A stretch of 64,000 nucleotides of DNA from Pedobacter aquatilis (GTDB taxonomy: Bacteria; Bacteroidota; Bacteroidia; Sphingobacteriales; Sphingobacteriaceae), in assembly GCF_030409415.1 (NCBI RefSeq), contig NZ_JAUFPW010000030.1, positions 62,001 to 126,000 of the forward strand, read 5' to 3'. The first letter of the stretch is position 1. The number at the start of each line of letters is the position of its first letter. Below, one piece after another: positions 26,786 through 36,249 of this stretch. The translations under genes were made by a program, and so were the position numbers. The notes beneath the pieces were generated by a model. That model was not told the origin of the DNA. It did no database searches and saw only the letters and a program-made list of their open reading frames with translations.

Positions 26786-27967
26786 ATGAGTGATAACAGG
26801 TACAATCAAAGGGGTGTTTCTGCCTCAAAAGAAGATGTGCATAATGCCATCAAAAACATTGATAAAGGAATTTTCCCGAAAGCATTTTGTAAAATCATTC
26901 CAGATATTTTAGGAGCTGATGAAGAATATTGTAACATCATGCATGCAGATGGTGCCGGAACGAAATCTTCCTTAGCTTATGTTTATTGGAAAGAAACCAA
27001 CGATTTATCTGTTTGGAAAGGCATTGCACAAGATGCAATCATTATGAATATTGATGATTTAATCTGTGTTGGTGCAACTGACAATATTCTTTTATCCTCT
27101 ACTATCGGTCGTAATAAAAATTTAATTCCTGGTGAAGTGCTTGCCGAAATTATTAATGGAACGGAAGAAATTTTAGCTGATTTACGTGAACAAGGAATTT
27201 CTATATATTCTACAGGTGGCGAAACCGCCGATGTTGGCGATTTAGTAAGAACCATAATTGTAGATTCTACTGTAACTTGCCGCTTAAAGCGTAAAGATAT
27301 CATCAGCAATGATAACATAAAGCCAGGCGATGTTGTAGTAGGCTTAGCTTCTTACGGACAAGCAACTTATGAAACGGAATACAATGGCGGTATGGGTTCA
27401 AACGGATTAACTTCTGCTCGTCACGATGTTTTTGATAAATATATCGCCAACAATTACCCCGAAAGTTTTGACCCGGCTGTTCCTTTTGATTTAGTATTTT
27501 CTGGAAACCAGAAATTGACAGATGAAATTGAAATTGAAGGCTTTGGCAAAATCACAGCAGGCAAATTGGTGTTATCTCCTACCCGTACTTATGCACCTGT
27601 AATTAAAAAAATTCTTGAGCAGCACAGAAACAAAATTAACGGCATTGTACACTGCAGCGGTGGCGCACAAACTAAAGTGCTTCATTTCGTTAACGATGAT
27701 GTGCATGTAATTAAAGATAACCTGTTTCCTGTACCACCACTATTTAAACTGATTCAGGAAGAATCTGGAACGGACTGGAAGGAAATGTATAAGGTATTTA
27801 ATATGGGACATAGAATGGAACTATACGTGCCACAGGAAATTGCTGATGATATTATTGCAATTTCAAAAAGCTTTAACATTGATGCACAAATTATTGGTCG
27901 TGTAGAAAAGAGCGATAAAAAACAAGTAACCATCAACAGCGAAAAAGGAACTTTTATATATAATTAG
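26786..27967 (+). CDS. purM: Phosphoribosylformylglycinamidine cyclo-ligase (AIR synthase)
   Basis: The 393-residue enzyme closes FGAM to AIR with ATP, the step after PurL. Diagnostic sequences are YNQRGVSASKEDVHNAI, HADGAGTKSSLAYVYW, IIMNIDDLICVGATDNILLS, STGGETADVGDLVRTII and IVHCSGGAQTKVLHF. It is longer than E. coli PurM, as is usual for the Bacteroidota form. It has its own promoter box, and no terminator was found directly after it. Instead a pair of interspersed repeats follows. Confidence 0.95.
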   Translation: MSDNRYNQRGVSASKEDVHNAIKNIDKGIFPKAFCKIIPDILGADEEYCNIMHADGAGTKSSLAYVYWKETNDLSVWKGIAQDAIIMNIDDLICVGATDNILLSSTIGRNKNLIPGEVLAEIINGTEEILADLREQGISIYSTGGETADVGDLVRTIIVDSTVTCRLKRKDIISNDNIKPGDVVVGLASYGQATYETEYNGGMGSNGLTSARHDVFDKYIANNYPESFDPAVPFDLVFSGNQKLTDEIEIEGFGKITAGKLVLSPTRTYAPVIKKILEQHRNKINGIVHCSGGAQTKVLHFVNDDVHVIKDNLFPVPPLFKLIQEESGTDWKEMYKVFNMGHRMELYVPQEIADDIIAISKSFNIDAQIIGRVEKSDKKQVTINSEKGTFIYN

Positions 27968-27974
27968 TTCCACT

Positions 27975-27998
27975 CCGTCATTTCGAGCGAAGGCGAGA
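27975..27998 (+). repeat. Interspersed repeat, CGTCATTTCGAG family, copy 1
   Basis: The 24 bases start CCGTCATTTCGAGCGAAG and differ from copy 2 at one position only. A related copy lies after lpdA. Confidence 0.75.
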
Positions 27999-28040
27999 AC
28001 AAAGATTGCTCAACATATCTGTAATTAAAACAATTGTCAA

Positions 28041-28071
28041 CCGTCATTTCGAGCGAAGCCGAGAAATCTTT
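28041..28071 (+). repeat. Interspersed repeat, CGTCATTTCGAG family, copy 2
   Basis: Starts CCGTCATTTCGAGCGAAG and continues with GCCGAGAAATCTTT in slightly varied form; same orientation as copy 1, 66 bases away. Confidence 0.75.
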
Positions 28072-28410
28072 GTAATTTGAAAAGCAAGGATTTCTCTGTT
28101 TACAAACTTACATCTTTAGGCAATACGGGTGCATTTACAAGAATGCGTTGAAGATGCTTTCTCATATCCCAGCTTTCTTTCTTCTTACAAAAATAGCAAA
28201 TGCATCACCGCATAATTTCCGCTCTTTAACTGTGACACACAACTTTTCAACTAACCAATATTACAGCTGACCAACTAGCTCATCCCACTAAATAGATGAA
28301 GTATAGTTCAAGTATAGATTGGTGTATTGTATTAGTACTAAATTGTATATTAGATTCTAGTTACCCAATTCAGATTATCAATTATATAACCAAAAACCTT
28401 ATATAAACAA

Positions 28411-28438
28411 AAAAGTCCCGATTTGCATCGGGACTTTT
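28411..28438. terminator. Terminator of the TonB-dependent receptor gene
   Basis: AAAAGTCCCGAT / ATCGGGACTTTT is a perfect 12-bp stem with a 4-nt loop and A/T runs on both sides. It lies 20 bases past the minus-strand receptor stop and could also end purM transcripts. Confidence 0.85.
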
Positions 28439-28458
28439 CATTTATACTAAATTAAGTA

Positions 28459-31400
28459 TTAATTAAAGTTATAACGTACACCAAACTGCATGTAATAAGT
28501 AGAAGAAATTGTTTGAGAAGTACCAAACGTTTCTCTTACAATATCGCCAGATGCATTAGCAACTCTAAATGTTGGTCTGGTAGTTGCGTTAATTGAATTA
28601 ACATTTTGAGGAACCAAAACTTGAGAATTATTAACAAAGTTTACATTACCCCAGTTACGGTTTAATAAGTTACCTACGTTAAAGATGTCAACAGTAAATT
28701 GGAAAGAGTTTTTAGTTTTACCAAAATCTTTAAAAACTTCCTGAGTTAATCTGAAATCAAATTGGTTTCTCCAAGGAGATACACCACCGTTACGTTCTGC
28801 AACTTTACCTCTATTTTTGCTTAAATATTTATCCTGAGCGATGAACGCTTCGAAAATATCAGCTTGCTCTTGCGCACTATATGCTCTTAAATAGTTGGTA
28901 GTATTTGCTGGAATTGCAACAAACGAAGCTGCGGTTAACTCACCTTGATTAGGTATATAGATCAAATCGTTTCCAGAAACACCATCACGGTTGAAGTCAC
29001 CATTGTAAACATATGAGAATCTACCTTGCTGAGCACCTTCATAGAATAATGAGAATGAAGTAGCTAAATTACCAAAGTAAGCTTTTTTATATGATACGTT
29101 AGCAACAATTCTATCAGGATTTAAGTTGCTAGAATAACTTAAAGTTGGAATGTTAGCAATATTTTGAGTTTGTGGAGCATTCCATAAACCAGCTAATTGG
29201 TCACCACTTTGATCACCATAGTTACGTTGATCAGAACGTGTATATGCAATCATAGCTGAAATACCATTGCTAAATTGTTTTGTTAATTGAGCTGTAGCCA
29301 TCCAGTTGTAACCACCTTTAACATTTTCCATTTGGATTGCGTTGAAGCCTGTTACTGTACCATTAGCGCCACCACTTGGAGTACCATTAGCAACTGGCAG
29401 ACCAGAGCCATTAATTGGATTGATATATTTGTCAGTATTGTTTACAGGATAAAAGAATCTACCATCTGGATAGCCAGTAATCTGAACAGTTGGATTAATT
29501 AAGTTTAAGTTCTTAGCAACTGCAACATTTAAATCACGTCCATAAATACCTTCTAAAGTACCTACTATACCACCTGGTAATTTAACATCAAAGGCTAAGC
29601 TTGATTTCCAGGTTTGAGGAAACCTCAAGTTTGGCGCCATCACACTAATACCAGATGAAGGAATTGAAGTTCCGGCAGCAGGAGCAGCAGTTGATAATTG
29701 TGGTGCTATTGATGGATTGAATAATGGTACAGCGGTACCTGTGTAACTTTGAGTATATTGAATTAAACCAGCATCACCTGATTGTGAAACAATCCAAACA
29801 AATGGAATACGGCCAGTAAAAATACCTGAACCACCACGCACTTGGAATGAACGATCACCCATTACATCCCAGTTAAAACCAAAACGCGGAGAGAATGAAA
29901 TTTTGTTTTCTGGTAAAACGCCAGTATTAATTTTTTGTCCACCAAAATTTAAGCCCGCAACCAATGGGTGTGTTCTAACTTCAGTAACATCAGGATATGT
30001 AGCTTGTTCTACACGTAAACCAGCAGTTAATTTTAAACGGTCAGTTACTGTAAATTCATCTTGCAAATATGCTGAGTATTGGTTGAATTTGAAGCTAGGA
30101 TAAGCTTGTGAACCATCAGCAGTTAATGGGTATGTAACAGTATATTGAAGTGCTCTCTGATTGTTAATGAAATCACTCCAGGTTCTGAAAGTATAAAAAC
30201 CTGTTCCGAAACGTTGGAAACCATTTTTAGTTGTACTGAATTCACCTTGAACACCTAAAGTTAAATTATGCTTGCCTAAAGCTATACTCAAATCATCACT
30301 ATAAGTATAAGTTTTAACATCTCTTAAGTTACCGTAAGAAAATGGTTCATAACCAAAAGTTGTTAAAACACTACCAAAGTTGTTACCAGTCGGAACACCA
30401 TCTAAGATATCAACTAATGGGAAAGGATTTCCGTCACTTGTACGAGGATCGTTTTGGTGAGAGTAAGTCGCTCTTAAAACATTAGTAACTTTACTACCAA
30501 AGTTTGAGTTTAATTCAGCAACACCTGAATAAAGATTTGCTGCTTGGTAGTAATTTGAGTTGAAGAATGGTAAACCAGAAGTTCTTGCCGTTCCAGATCT
30601 TAAGTTTGCATATGCAAATCCAGTAATCGAACCGATTGGAGAACCCGTAGTTGAAGTACTAGCTGGTGATGGAGATTTACTCTCAACCTGATTGTAGCGA
30701 ACACTAAAACGGTGATTTTTATTGATGTTCCAGTCTAAACGGGCGAACATTTTTTCGTTATCACTTCTATTTTGGTATCCTTGGTAAGGGCCAGTTGAAT
30801 AATTATATCTATTTAACAGATAAGAACTCACTTCGTTTAAGAAACTTTCTGATGCTTGAACAACATTTGGATTTGCAACCGAATAAAGGGTTGCAGGAGT
30901 TGAAGCAATTCTTTGTGTACCTGGAGCAATAGTTAATTTCTTCTCATAGTTAACAAAGAAGAATAATTTATCTTTAATAATCGGACCACCTAAACTGAAA
31001 CCGTAGTTTTTCTCATCCAATTTTTGAAGTGTACCAATTCTGAAATCACCAATTCTTTTTCCTTGTTGCTCTTCGCCACGCATCGTATAAAAAGCATTAC
31101 CAGAAAAAGTATTCGTTCCTGAACGAGTAACAGCACTTACCGAACCACCTGTAAAACCAGTCTGACGAGCATCATAAGGCGTTACATTGATAGAGATTTG
31201 CTCCAATGCATCAATTGAAATTGGAGAACCACCAGCAGGAATGTTACCACCAATACCAAATTGGTTGTTAAAGTTAGCACCATCTACCGTAAAGTTGTTC
31301 GAACGGTAGTTACCACCACCAATTGAAGTACCGTTAGCTTGTGGCGTTAAACGCGTTAAATCGTTTACACTACGCGTAATGGTTGGTAATGATTGGATTT

Positions 31401-31839
31401 GAGCCTTGTTAATAACAGTTGAAGTTCCGTTTTTATTTGAATTTAAAATTGTACTTGTACCAGTACCAACGATTTTAACCTCAGATAAAGTAGAGCTGTT
31501 ATCAACCATTGTAGTGTTTACTACATAAGGCTCACCAAGTTTTAAGTAAACCTCAGTTTGTTTTGCAGGGTTGTAACCAACAAAACTAATCTCGATGGTG
31601 TATGGTCCACCAACACGCATACCGCCAATCGTAAAACGACCGTCGTTGTTGGTTGATACACTGTAAACAGTTCCTGTAGGCGTATGCGTAGCTTTTACAC
31701 TAGCACCAGGAAGCGCACCCTGGTTATCCTTAATTGTTCCTGTCATTGACGATGTGGTTACCTGTGCATTAGCACCAAAAGTAATACCCACAAAAGCCAC
31801 AACAACGAGTACTAATCTTAAAAGTAAAGATTTCTTCAT
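28459..31839 (-). CDS. Oar-like TonB-dependent receptor
   Basis: The 1126-residue outer-membrane protein has a signal peptide (LLLRLVLVVVAFVGITFGAN), a carboxypeptidase-regulatory domain at about 30-115 (TGTIKDNQGALPGASVKATH, FTIGGMRVGGPYTIEISFVG), a plug region, and a long barrel. The stretch ISINVTPYDARQTGFTGGSV followed by SAVTRSGTNTFSGNAFYTMR is typical of the Oar-like group, where the family name comes from Myxococcus. The C-terminus ends YYMQFGVRYNFN. Energy would come from a TonB protein such as the one at 23.2-24.1 kb. No SusD partner follows, so a glycan SusC role is unlikely, and the substrate is unknown. Confidence 0.93.
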   Translation of the reverse strand: MKKSLLLRLVLVVVAFVGITFGANAQVTTSSMTGTIKDNQGALPGASVKATHTPTGTVYSVSTNNDGRFTIGGMRVGGPYTIEISFVGYNPAKQTEVYLKLGEPYVVNTTMVDNSSTLSEVKIVGTGTSTILNSNKNGTSTVINKAQIQSLPTITRSVNDLTRLTPQANGTSIGGGNYRSNNFTVDGANFNNQFGIGGNIPAGGSPISIDALEQISINVTPYDARQTGFTGGSVSAVTRSGTNTFSGNAFYTMRGEEQQGKRIGDFRIGTLQKLDEKNYGFSLGGPIIKDKLFFFVNYEKKLTIAPGTQRIASTPATLYSVANPNVVQASESFLNEVSSYLLNRYNYSTGPYQGYQNRSDNEKMFARLDWNINKNHRFSVRYNQVESKSPSPASTSTTGSPIGSITGFAYANLRSGTARTSGLPFFNSNYYQAANLYSGVAELNSNFGSKVTNVLRATYSHQNDPRTSDGNPFPLVDILDGVPTGNNFGSVLTTFGYEPFSYGNLRDVKTYTYSDDLSIALGKHNLTLGVQGEFSTTKNGFQRFGTGFYTFRTWSDFINNQRALQYTVTYPLTADGSQAYPSFKFNQYSAYLQDEFTVTDRLKLTAGLRVEQATYPDVTEVRTHPLVAGLNFGGQKINTGVLPENKISFSPRFGFNWDVMGDRSFQVRGGSGIFTGRIPFVWIVSQSGDAGLIQYTQSYTGTAVPLFNPSIAPQLSTAAPAAGTSIPSSGISVMAPNLRFPQTWKSSLAFDVKLPGGIVGTLEGIYGRDLNVAVAKNLNLINPTVQITGYPDGRFFYPVNNTDKYINPINGSGLPVANGTPSGGANGTVTGFNAIQMENVKGGYNWMATAQLTKQFSNGISAMIAYTRSDQRNYGDQSGDQLAGLWNAPQTQNIANIPTLSYSSNLNPDRIVANVSYKKAYFGNLATSFSLFYEGAQQGRFSYVYNGDFNRDGVSGNDLIYIPNQGELTAASFVAIPANTTNYLRAYSAQEQADIFEAFIAQDKYLSKNRGKVAERNGGVSPWRNQFDFRLTQEVFKDFGKTKNSFQFTVDIFNVGNLLNRNWGNVNFVNNSQVLVPQNVNSINATTRPTFRVANASGDIVRETFGTSQTISSTYYMQFGVRYNFN

Positions 31840-32384
31840 ACTTTGTTTTTTAAATTTGTTTTTTGTTGAATAATAAATCGGGGAAAGATTTTATGGCGCA
31901 AATGTAATTATTAATTTTTAACACATTTTAACATCCAATGTTAAATTATTATTAATTATGTCAAAACTTTTCAACAATTAACTTCAATCTTTAATATTTA
32001 ACTTTCACTTTATCAATAACTTGATAGCAATTAAATACATTTCGTAAATAATGCAGTTTCAAATGATTGTATTTATGTCATTATAAACTTATTGTAACGA
32101 ATTTTTCAATAGTCGTTTATTAACAAACATTTTTTTAGTTTTGGCATTGAAAGGGAACTAACATCCCCTTAAAGTGTAATGCTAATGCAGCAATCCTGCA
32201 AAGCGAGGGAAATCTTCTCATAAGAGCCTCCTCCGATTCGGAGCTTACCAAAAAATATAGAACAACTAAAAAGCAAAAGCTATTTGAAATAGATGTGAAA
32301 CAACTTTAGTTATCCCTTCATCTTATTGATGACATTAGTTATAGTATGCACAATCTGGCAGATAGAATATAAATATAAAAACAG
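31840..32384. other. Divergent intergenic region between receptor and lpdA
   Basis: It holds the receptor promoter (annotated) and must hold that of lpdA. About 200 bases of very AT-rich DNA are followed near 32150-32260 by a more GC-rich stretch with no coding or RNA signature that I could recognise. Confidence 0.4.
31899..31906 (-). promoter_or_regulatory. -7 promoter box of the TonB-dependent receptor
   Basis: On the minus strand this reads TACATTTG, an exact TAnnTTTG match, 59 bases before the receptor start codon. Confidence 0.6.
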
Positions 32385-33773
32385 ATGAATTACGACGTTA
32401 TTGTTTTAGGCAGCGGCCCAGGTGGCTATGTAGCTGCAATTAGAGCTTCACAATTAGGAATGAAAGTTGCAATTGTAGAGCGTGAATCTTTAGGTGGTAT
32501 TTGTTTAAACTGGGGTTGTATCCCTACTAAAGCGCTTTTAAAAAGTGCGCAGGTTTTCGAATATATTAACCACGCTGCCGATTACGGAATTACAACTACC
32601 GAAGCAACTGCCGATTTTGCTGCAGTAGTAAAACGTAGCCGTGGTGTTGCAGATGGCATGAGTAAAGGCGTTCAATTCTTGATGAAAAAGAATAAGATTG
32701 ACGTAATCATGGGCACTGGCAAAGTTAAACCTGGTAACAAATTAGAGGTTAAAGGTGCTGATGGATCTCAAAAAGAATTAACCGCTAAAAATATTATTAT
32801 TGCAACTGGTGCTCGCTCTAGAGAGTTACCGAACCTAAAACAAGACGGTAAAAAAATCATCGGTTACCGCCAGGCAATGGTTTTACCAGAATTACCAAAA
32901 AGCATGGTTGTTGTTGGTTCTGGAGCAATTGGAGTTGAATTTGCATATTTCTACGCAACAATGGGTACAAAAGTGACGATTGTAGAATTTATGGAAAATG
33001 TAGTTCCGGTTGAAGATGAAGATGTATCGAAACAATTGTTACGCAGTTTGAAAAAAGTTGGTATCGATGTAATGACATCTGCTTCTGTTGAATCTGTTGA
33101 CACAAGCGGCGCAGGTTGCAAAGTTTCGGTAAAAACGGCTTCAGGTATGCAAACCATCGAAGCCGATATCGTGCTTTCTGCGGCTGGTATTGTTGCAAAC
33201 ATCGAAAACATTGGTTTAGAGGAAACTGGTATCAAAACTGAAAAAGGTAAAATTGTTACGGATGAGTTTTACAACACATCGGTAAAAGGATATTACGCAA
33301 TTGGTGATGTTGTTGGCGGACAAGCTTTGGCGCACGTTGCATCTGCAGAAGGTATTATTTGTGTAGAGAAAATTGCTGGTCAACATGCTGAACCACTGGA
33401 TTACAATAACATTCCGGGTTGTACGTATTGCACACCAGAAATTGCATCTGTTGGTTACACCGAAAAAGCAGCTAAAGCAGCGGGTTACGAATTAAAAATT
33501 GGTAAGTTCCCATTCTCAGCATCAGGTAAAGCAAGTGCAGCAGGTGCAAAAGATGGTTTCATTAAATTAATCTTTGATGCTAAATACGGAGAGTTGTTAG
33601 GTGCACACATGATTGGTGCAAACGTTACAGAAATGATTGCAGAAATTGTAGTTGCCCGTAAATTAGAAACCACAGGTCATGAAATGATTAAATCAGTTCA
33701 CCCTCACCCAACCATGAGCGAAGCCATTATGGAAGCTGCTGCTGATGCTTACGGAGAAGTGATTCACTTGTAA
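32385..33773 (+). CDS. lpdA: Dihydrolipoyl dehydrogenase
   Basis: This 462-residue flavoprotein (E3) reoxidises lipoamide in 2-oxoacid dehydrogenase complexes with NAD. It has the FAD-binding GSGPGGYVAAIRASQLG, the redox disulfide in GGICLNWGCIPTKALL (Cys near 39 and 44), the NAD site VVGSGAIGVEFAYFYATMG, and the C-terminal catalytic HPHPTMSEAIMEAAADAY. Length is normal. No E1 or E2 gene adjoins it in this window, so it stands alone, followed by a good terminator. Confidence 0.98.
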   Translation: MNYDVIVLGSGPGGYVAAIRASQLGMKVAIVERESLGGICLNWGCIPTKALLKSAQVFEYINHAADYGITTTEATADFAAVVKRSRGVADGMSKGVQFLMKKNKIDVIMGTGKVKPGNKLEVKGADGSQKELTAKNIIIATGARSRELPNLKQDGKKIIGYRQAMVLPELPKSMVVVGSGAIGVEFAYFYATMGTKVTIVEFMENVVPVEDEDVSKQLLRSLKKVGIDVMTSASVESVDTSGAGCKVSVKTASGMQTIEADIVLSAAGIVANIENIGLEETGIKTEKGKIVTDEFYNTSVKGYYAIGDVVGGQALAHVASAEGIICVEKIAGQHAEPLDYNNIPGCTYCTPEIASVGYTEKAAKAAGYELKIGKFPFSASGKASAAGAKDGFIKLIFDAKYGELLGAHMIGANVTEMIAEIVVARKLETTGHEMIKSVHPHPTMSEAIMEAAADAYGEVIHL

Positions 33774-33796
33774 CATTTCATCTCATTAATATTGAG

Positions 33797-33827
33797 AAGG
33801 AAGTTCAGTTAATGAACTTCCTTTTTT
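33797..33827 (+). terminator. Terminator of lpdA
   Basis: AAGGAAGTTCA / TGAACTTCCTT is a perfect 11-bp stem with a 5-nt loop and T-run, 24 bases past the stop. Confidence 0.9.
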
Positions 33828-33841
33828 GTTTATAGACATTA

Positions 33842-33872
33842 CCGTCATTTCGACCGTAGTGGAGAAATCTTT
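33842..33872 (+). repeat. Interspersed repeat, CGTCATTTCGAG family, diverged copy
   Basis: CCGTCATTTCGACCGTAGTG, then GAGAAATCTTT, is the same unit as the copies after purM with a few changes. Confidence 0.65.
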
Positions 33873-33964
33873 TACAAAGAGAAATTGCTTACTAGAATTA
33901 TTGGTACAAGCAGTATTGCGCAATAACGAAAAATACCATTCGAATGAAGCTGAGAATATTTTGT

Positions 33965-34007
33965 AGCGCAAAACCTGTGCTCTTCACTTACAGCAGGCCC
34001 GCCAATA
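33965..34007 (-). repeat. Dispersed repeat TGGCGGG...CACAGGTTTTGCGC, copy 1
   Basis: On the minus strand it reads TTGGCGGGCCTG and, after about 18 bases, CACAGGTTTTGCGCTA. The same two blocks with similar spacing occur on the plus strand at 52066-52109. Confidence 0.65.
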
Positions 34008-34416
34008 CTACAATCTTTTGGTTTTAAAACTTACGAAGAGTGATTATAAAGTATAGTTCTTAAGTTTTACCAAAAGGATTTTCGTTATGCCGGGTCTATT
34101 TTACTTAATTCAGTAACCATTTTGAGGGGTAATCAGCTCACAAACCATTGTATCTAAACCCGACAAAAACGAACACGAATCCCGATTTTTCTTCGGGATG
34201 AGTAAAGTGATTGGCGGGACTGGAAGCCGCCATTACAAACTGAACATTCATTTTCAAATAACTATATATCATTGAAATTAAATTAGCTACAGCGCCATTG
34301 CTTCGCGGTTCCTAATGACGTAATACATAAACTATAGGCCGCTTTCTAGATTATTCCTGAAACATTTAGCGGTGCAATCTGTTCGATAATTAACTAACAA
34401 AATTTTCATTAAAAAC

Positions 34417-34422
34417 AAGGAG
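34417..34422 (+). promoter_or_regulatory. Strong Shine-Dalgarno site of the SMR gene
   Basis: AAGGAG lies six bases before the ATG at 34429. Most genes in this window lack such a site, so this one is unusual and firmly fixes the start. Confidence 0.7.
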
Positions 34423-34428
34423 CACGTT

Positions 34429-34758
34429 ATGCATTGGATTTTACTAATTATTGCCGGACTTTTCGAGGTTGGATTTACTACATCATTAAAATTATCAGAA
34501 GGTTTTACAAATTGGAAGTGGGCTACAGGTTTTGTGGTTTGCGTTATCATTAGTTTTGTTTTTTTAACTAAGGCTATTGAACAAATTCCACTTGGAACCG
34601 CTTACGCAATTTGGTCGGGTATTGGTGCAGTTGGAACGGTTTTAGTTGGAATACTCTATTTTAAAGAAGATGCCAATTTCTGGCGTATTTTCTTTATCGG
34701 ATTACTAATTCTATCTATTGTTGGATTAAAAATGGTTACGCCAGATAAATCTGCTTAA
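34429..34758 (+). CDS. SMR family small exporter (SugE/Gdx-like)
   Basis: The 109-residue protein has four membrane helices and the conserved Glu of SMR transporters near residue 13 (LIIAGLFEVGFTTSLKLSEG). AYAIWSGIGAVGTVLVGILYF in the third helix region carries the family's YxxW-like motif. The LKLSEGF loop resembles the SugE/Gdx subgroup, which exports guanidinium, more than the EmrE drug exporters. This sub-assignment is tentative. It is encoded singly, so it would act as a dual-topology homodimer. Confidence 0.88.
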   Translation: MHWILLIIAGLFEVGFTTSLKLSEGFTNWKWATGFVVCVIISFVFLTKAIEQIPLGTAYAIWSGIGAVGTVLVGILYFKEDANFWRIFFIGLLILSIVGLKMVTPDKSA

Positions 34759-34874
34759 TCAAATAGAATTTTGCTCATCGCTTAAAACATTTTAAATTTG
34801 ATCGGTTGAGCGGATTTAACGTCACACCACTCAGCATTAAACGAAATGATGAGCAACGACTAACGAGCAAAGCG

Positions 34875-35714
34875 ATGAAATTACACACAATAGATACAGG
34901 TTTATTTAAATTAGATGGTGGCGCTATGTTTGGCGTAGTACCCAAAGCAATTTGGCAAAAAACCAATCCTGCGGATATAAATAATCTTTGTACCTGGGCA
35001 ATGCGCTGCCTCTTAATAGAAAACGATAATAAACTTACTTTAATTGATACGGGGATTGGCAATAAGCAAGATGATAAGTTTTTTAGTCATTATTATTTGC
35101 ATGGTAATGATTCAATGGAAAAATCACTCGCTTCCTTAGGCTTTAGCAGTGCGGATATCACCGATGTATTTTTAACGCATTTACATTTCGACCATGTTGG
35201 TGGTGCAATTGTTCGTGATGGAGAAAAACTAGTTCCGGCTTTTAGAAATGCCAATTACTGGAGCAACGAAAAACATTGGCAATGGGCTATTGAACCAAAT
35301 CAAAGAGAAAAAGCATCTTTTTTAAAAGAAAATATTTTGCCTATACATGAAAGTGGTCAGCTTCAATTTGTAAAAGAGCAAGAAAATATCGCATTTCAGC
35401 CTGACATTAACATCAGCTTTGCTTACGGGCATACAGATGCGATGATGCTACCAAAAATTAATTATAATGGCAGCACGATTGTTTACATGGCTGATTTACT
35501 TCCATCAGTAGGACATCTCCCTCTACCCTATGTTATGGCTTATGATATGTTTCCATTGAAAACTTTAACAGAAAAACAGGCCTTTTTAGAAGAAGCTGTA
35601 AACAATAATTACATTCTGTTCTTAGAGCATGACCCGATAAATGAATGTTGCACCTTACGGAGAACCGAAAAAGGAATTCGGGTTAATGAAACATTTAAGT
35701 TAAGTGAAATTTAG
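34875..35714 (+). CDS. MBL-fold metallohydrolase
   Basis: From the ATG at 34875 the protein has 279 residues. It has LTLIDTGIGNK, the zinc-binding TDVFLTHLHFDHVGGAIV, GHTDAMMLPKI and MADLLPSVGHLP, and EHDP near the end. This is the beta-lactamase fold used by lactonases and many other hydrolases, and the substrate cannot be inferred. The longer ORF from a TTG at 34806 adds 23 residues without similarity to the family and is rejected. Confidence 0.9.
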   Translation: MKLHTIDTGLFKLDGGAMFGVVPKAIWQKTNPADINNLCTWAMRCLLIENDNKLTLIDTGIGNKQDDKFFSHYYLHGNDSMEKSLASLGFSSADITDVFLTHLHFDHVGGAIVRDGEKLVPAFRNANYWSNEKHWQWAIEPNQREKASFLKENILPIHESGQLQFVKEQENIAFQPDINISFAYGHTDAMMLPKINYNGSTIVYMADLLPSVGHLPLPYVMAYDMFPLKTLTEKQAFLEEAVNNNYILFLEHDPINECCTLRRTEKGIRVNETFKLSEI

Positions 35715-35889
35715 GGCGAGAGAATTTCAAATTTTAATTATCAATTAGCAATTCATAAATTCAAACAATTCACCAGTTTCAACAATTCAACAATACTAAC
35801 AATCCTCCTCAACCAATAAATACCAAATTCTGACAATTTATTTTAGATTTTATTTGTATTTAATCTAAATAATAGCAACTTTTGTATCA

Positions 35890-36249
35890 ATGGAAAAAGC
35901 GTGTGTTGATATTAACGAACTGGTTAACGTATTCTCAAATAATTATGGCTCTGTTTATCAATCAGATAAATTGAACTGTTTTTATGTTGATTTTGGTGGA
36001 AAGTTTGCACGCTACAATTGCCTGTCCCTTCAGAAATTAAAAAAGGTTGTAGAGGATATTGATATTGAATCACTTCTTTTGAATACTAAAAAGGCCGATT
36101 TCGAATTAGTAACCTTTAATGGCTGCGAACATATTTATCTATTAAGCGCATTAGAAATTATTGCTTTGAAAGATTTATTACAAGGTACTTTTACCATGTT
36201 TAAGTTAAATCACCTGATTAGCGACTGCCTTTATCGTTTGGTTTATTAA
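35890..36249 (+). CDS. Hypothetical protein upstream of ferritin
   Basis: This 119-residue soluble protein has no signal peptide, membrane helix or motif that I recognise. It starts MEKACVDINELVNVFSNNYG. Its middle is hydrophobic and regular (FYVDFGGKFARYNCLSLQKL, KKADFELVTFNGCEHIYLLS), and it has four or more Cys, including YNC and FNGCEH. Its shape recalls small Bacteroidota proteins that read 'C..Y.L.FNN.....', but I cannot name the family with confidence. It is in the same orientation as ferritin, 286 bases upstream, in what may be an iron-related locus. Confidence 0.65.
   Translation: MEKACVDINELVNVFSNNYGSVYQSDKLNCFYVDFGGKFARYNCLSLQKLKKVVEDIDIESLLLNTKKADFELVTFNGCEHIYLLSALEIIALKDLLQGTFTMFKLNHLISDCLYRLVY

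Larger units (their letters stand above)
27968..28410. other. Gene-free gap with two copies of an interspersed repeat
   Basis: Besides two repeat copies (annotated separately) nothing gene-like was seen. The gap separates purM from the convergent TonB receptor gene. Confidence 0.5.
33828..34428. other. Repeat-rich gap upstream of the SMR gene
   Basis: The gap contains copies of at least two dispersed repeat families (annotated) and short palindromes such as TCCCGATTTTTCTTCGGGA near 34182 and GGCGGGACTGGAAGCCGCC near 34213. No gene was recognised. I looked for guanidine riboswitch signatures ahead of the exporter and did not find a convincing one. Confidence 0.5.

Noticed and set aside
34200-34428. 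Guanidine riboswitch upstream of the SugE/Gdx-like exporter
   Set aside because: Palindromes are present but no pair of ACGR-loop hairpins (type II) or ykkC core could be found, and the palindromes belong to dispersed repeats.
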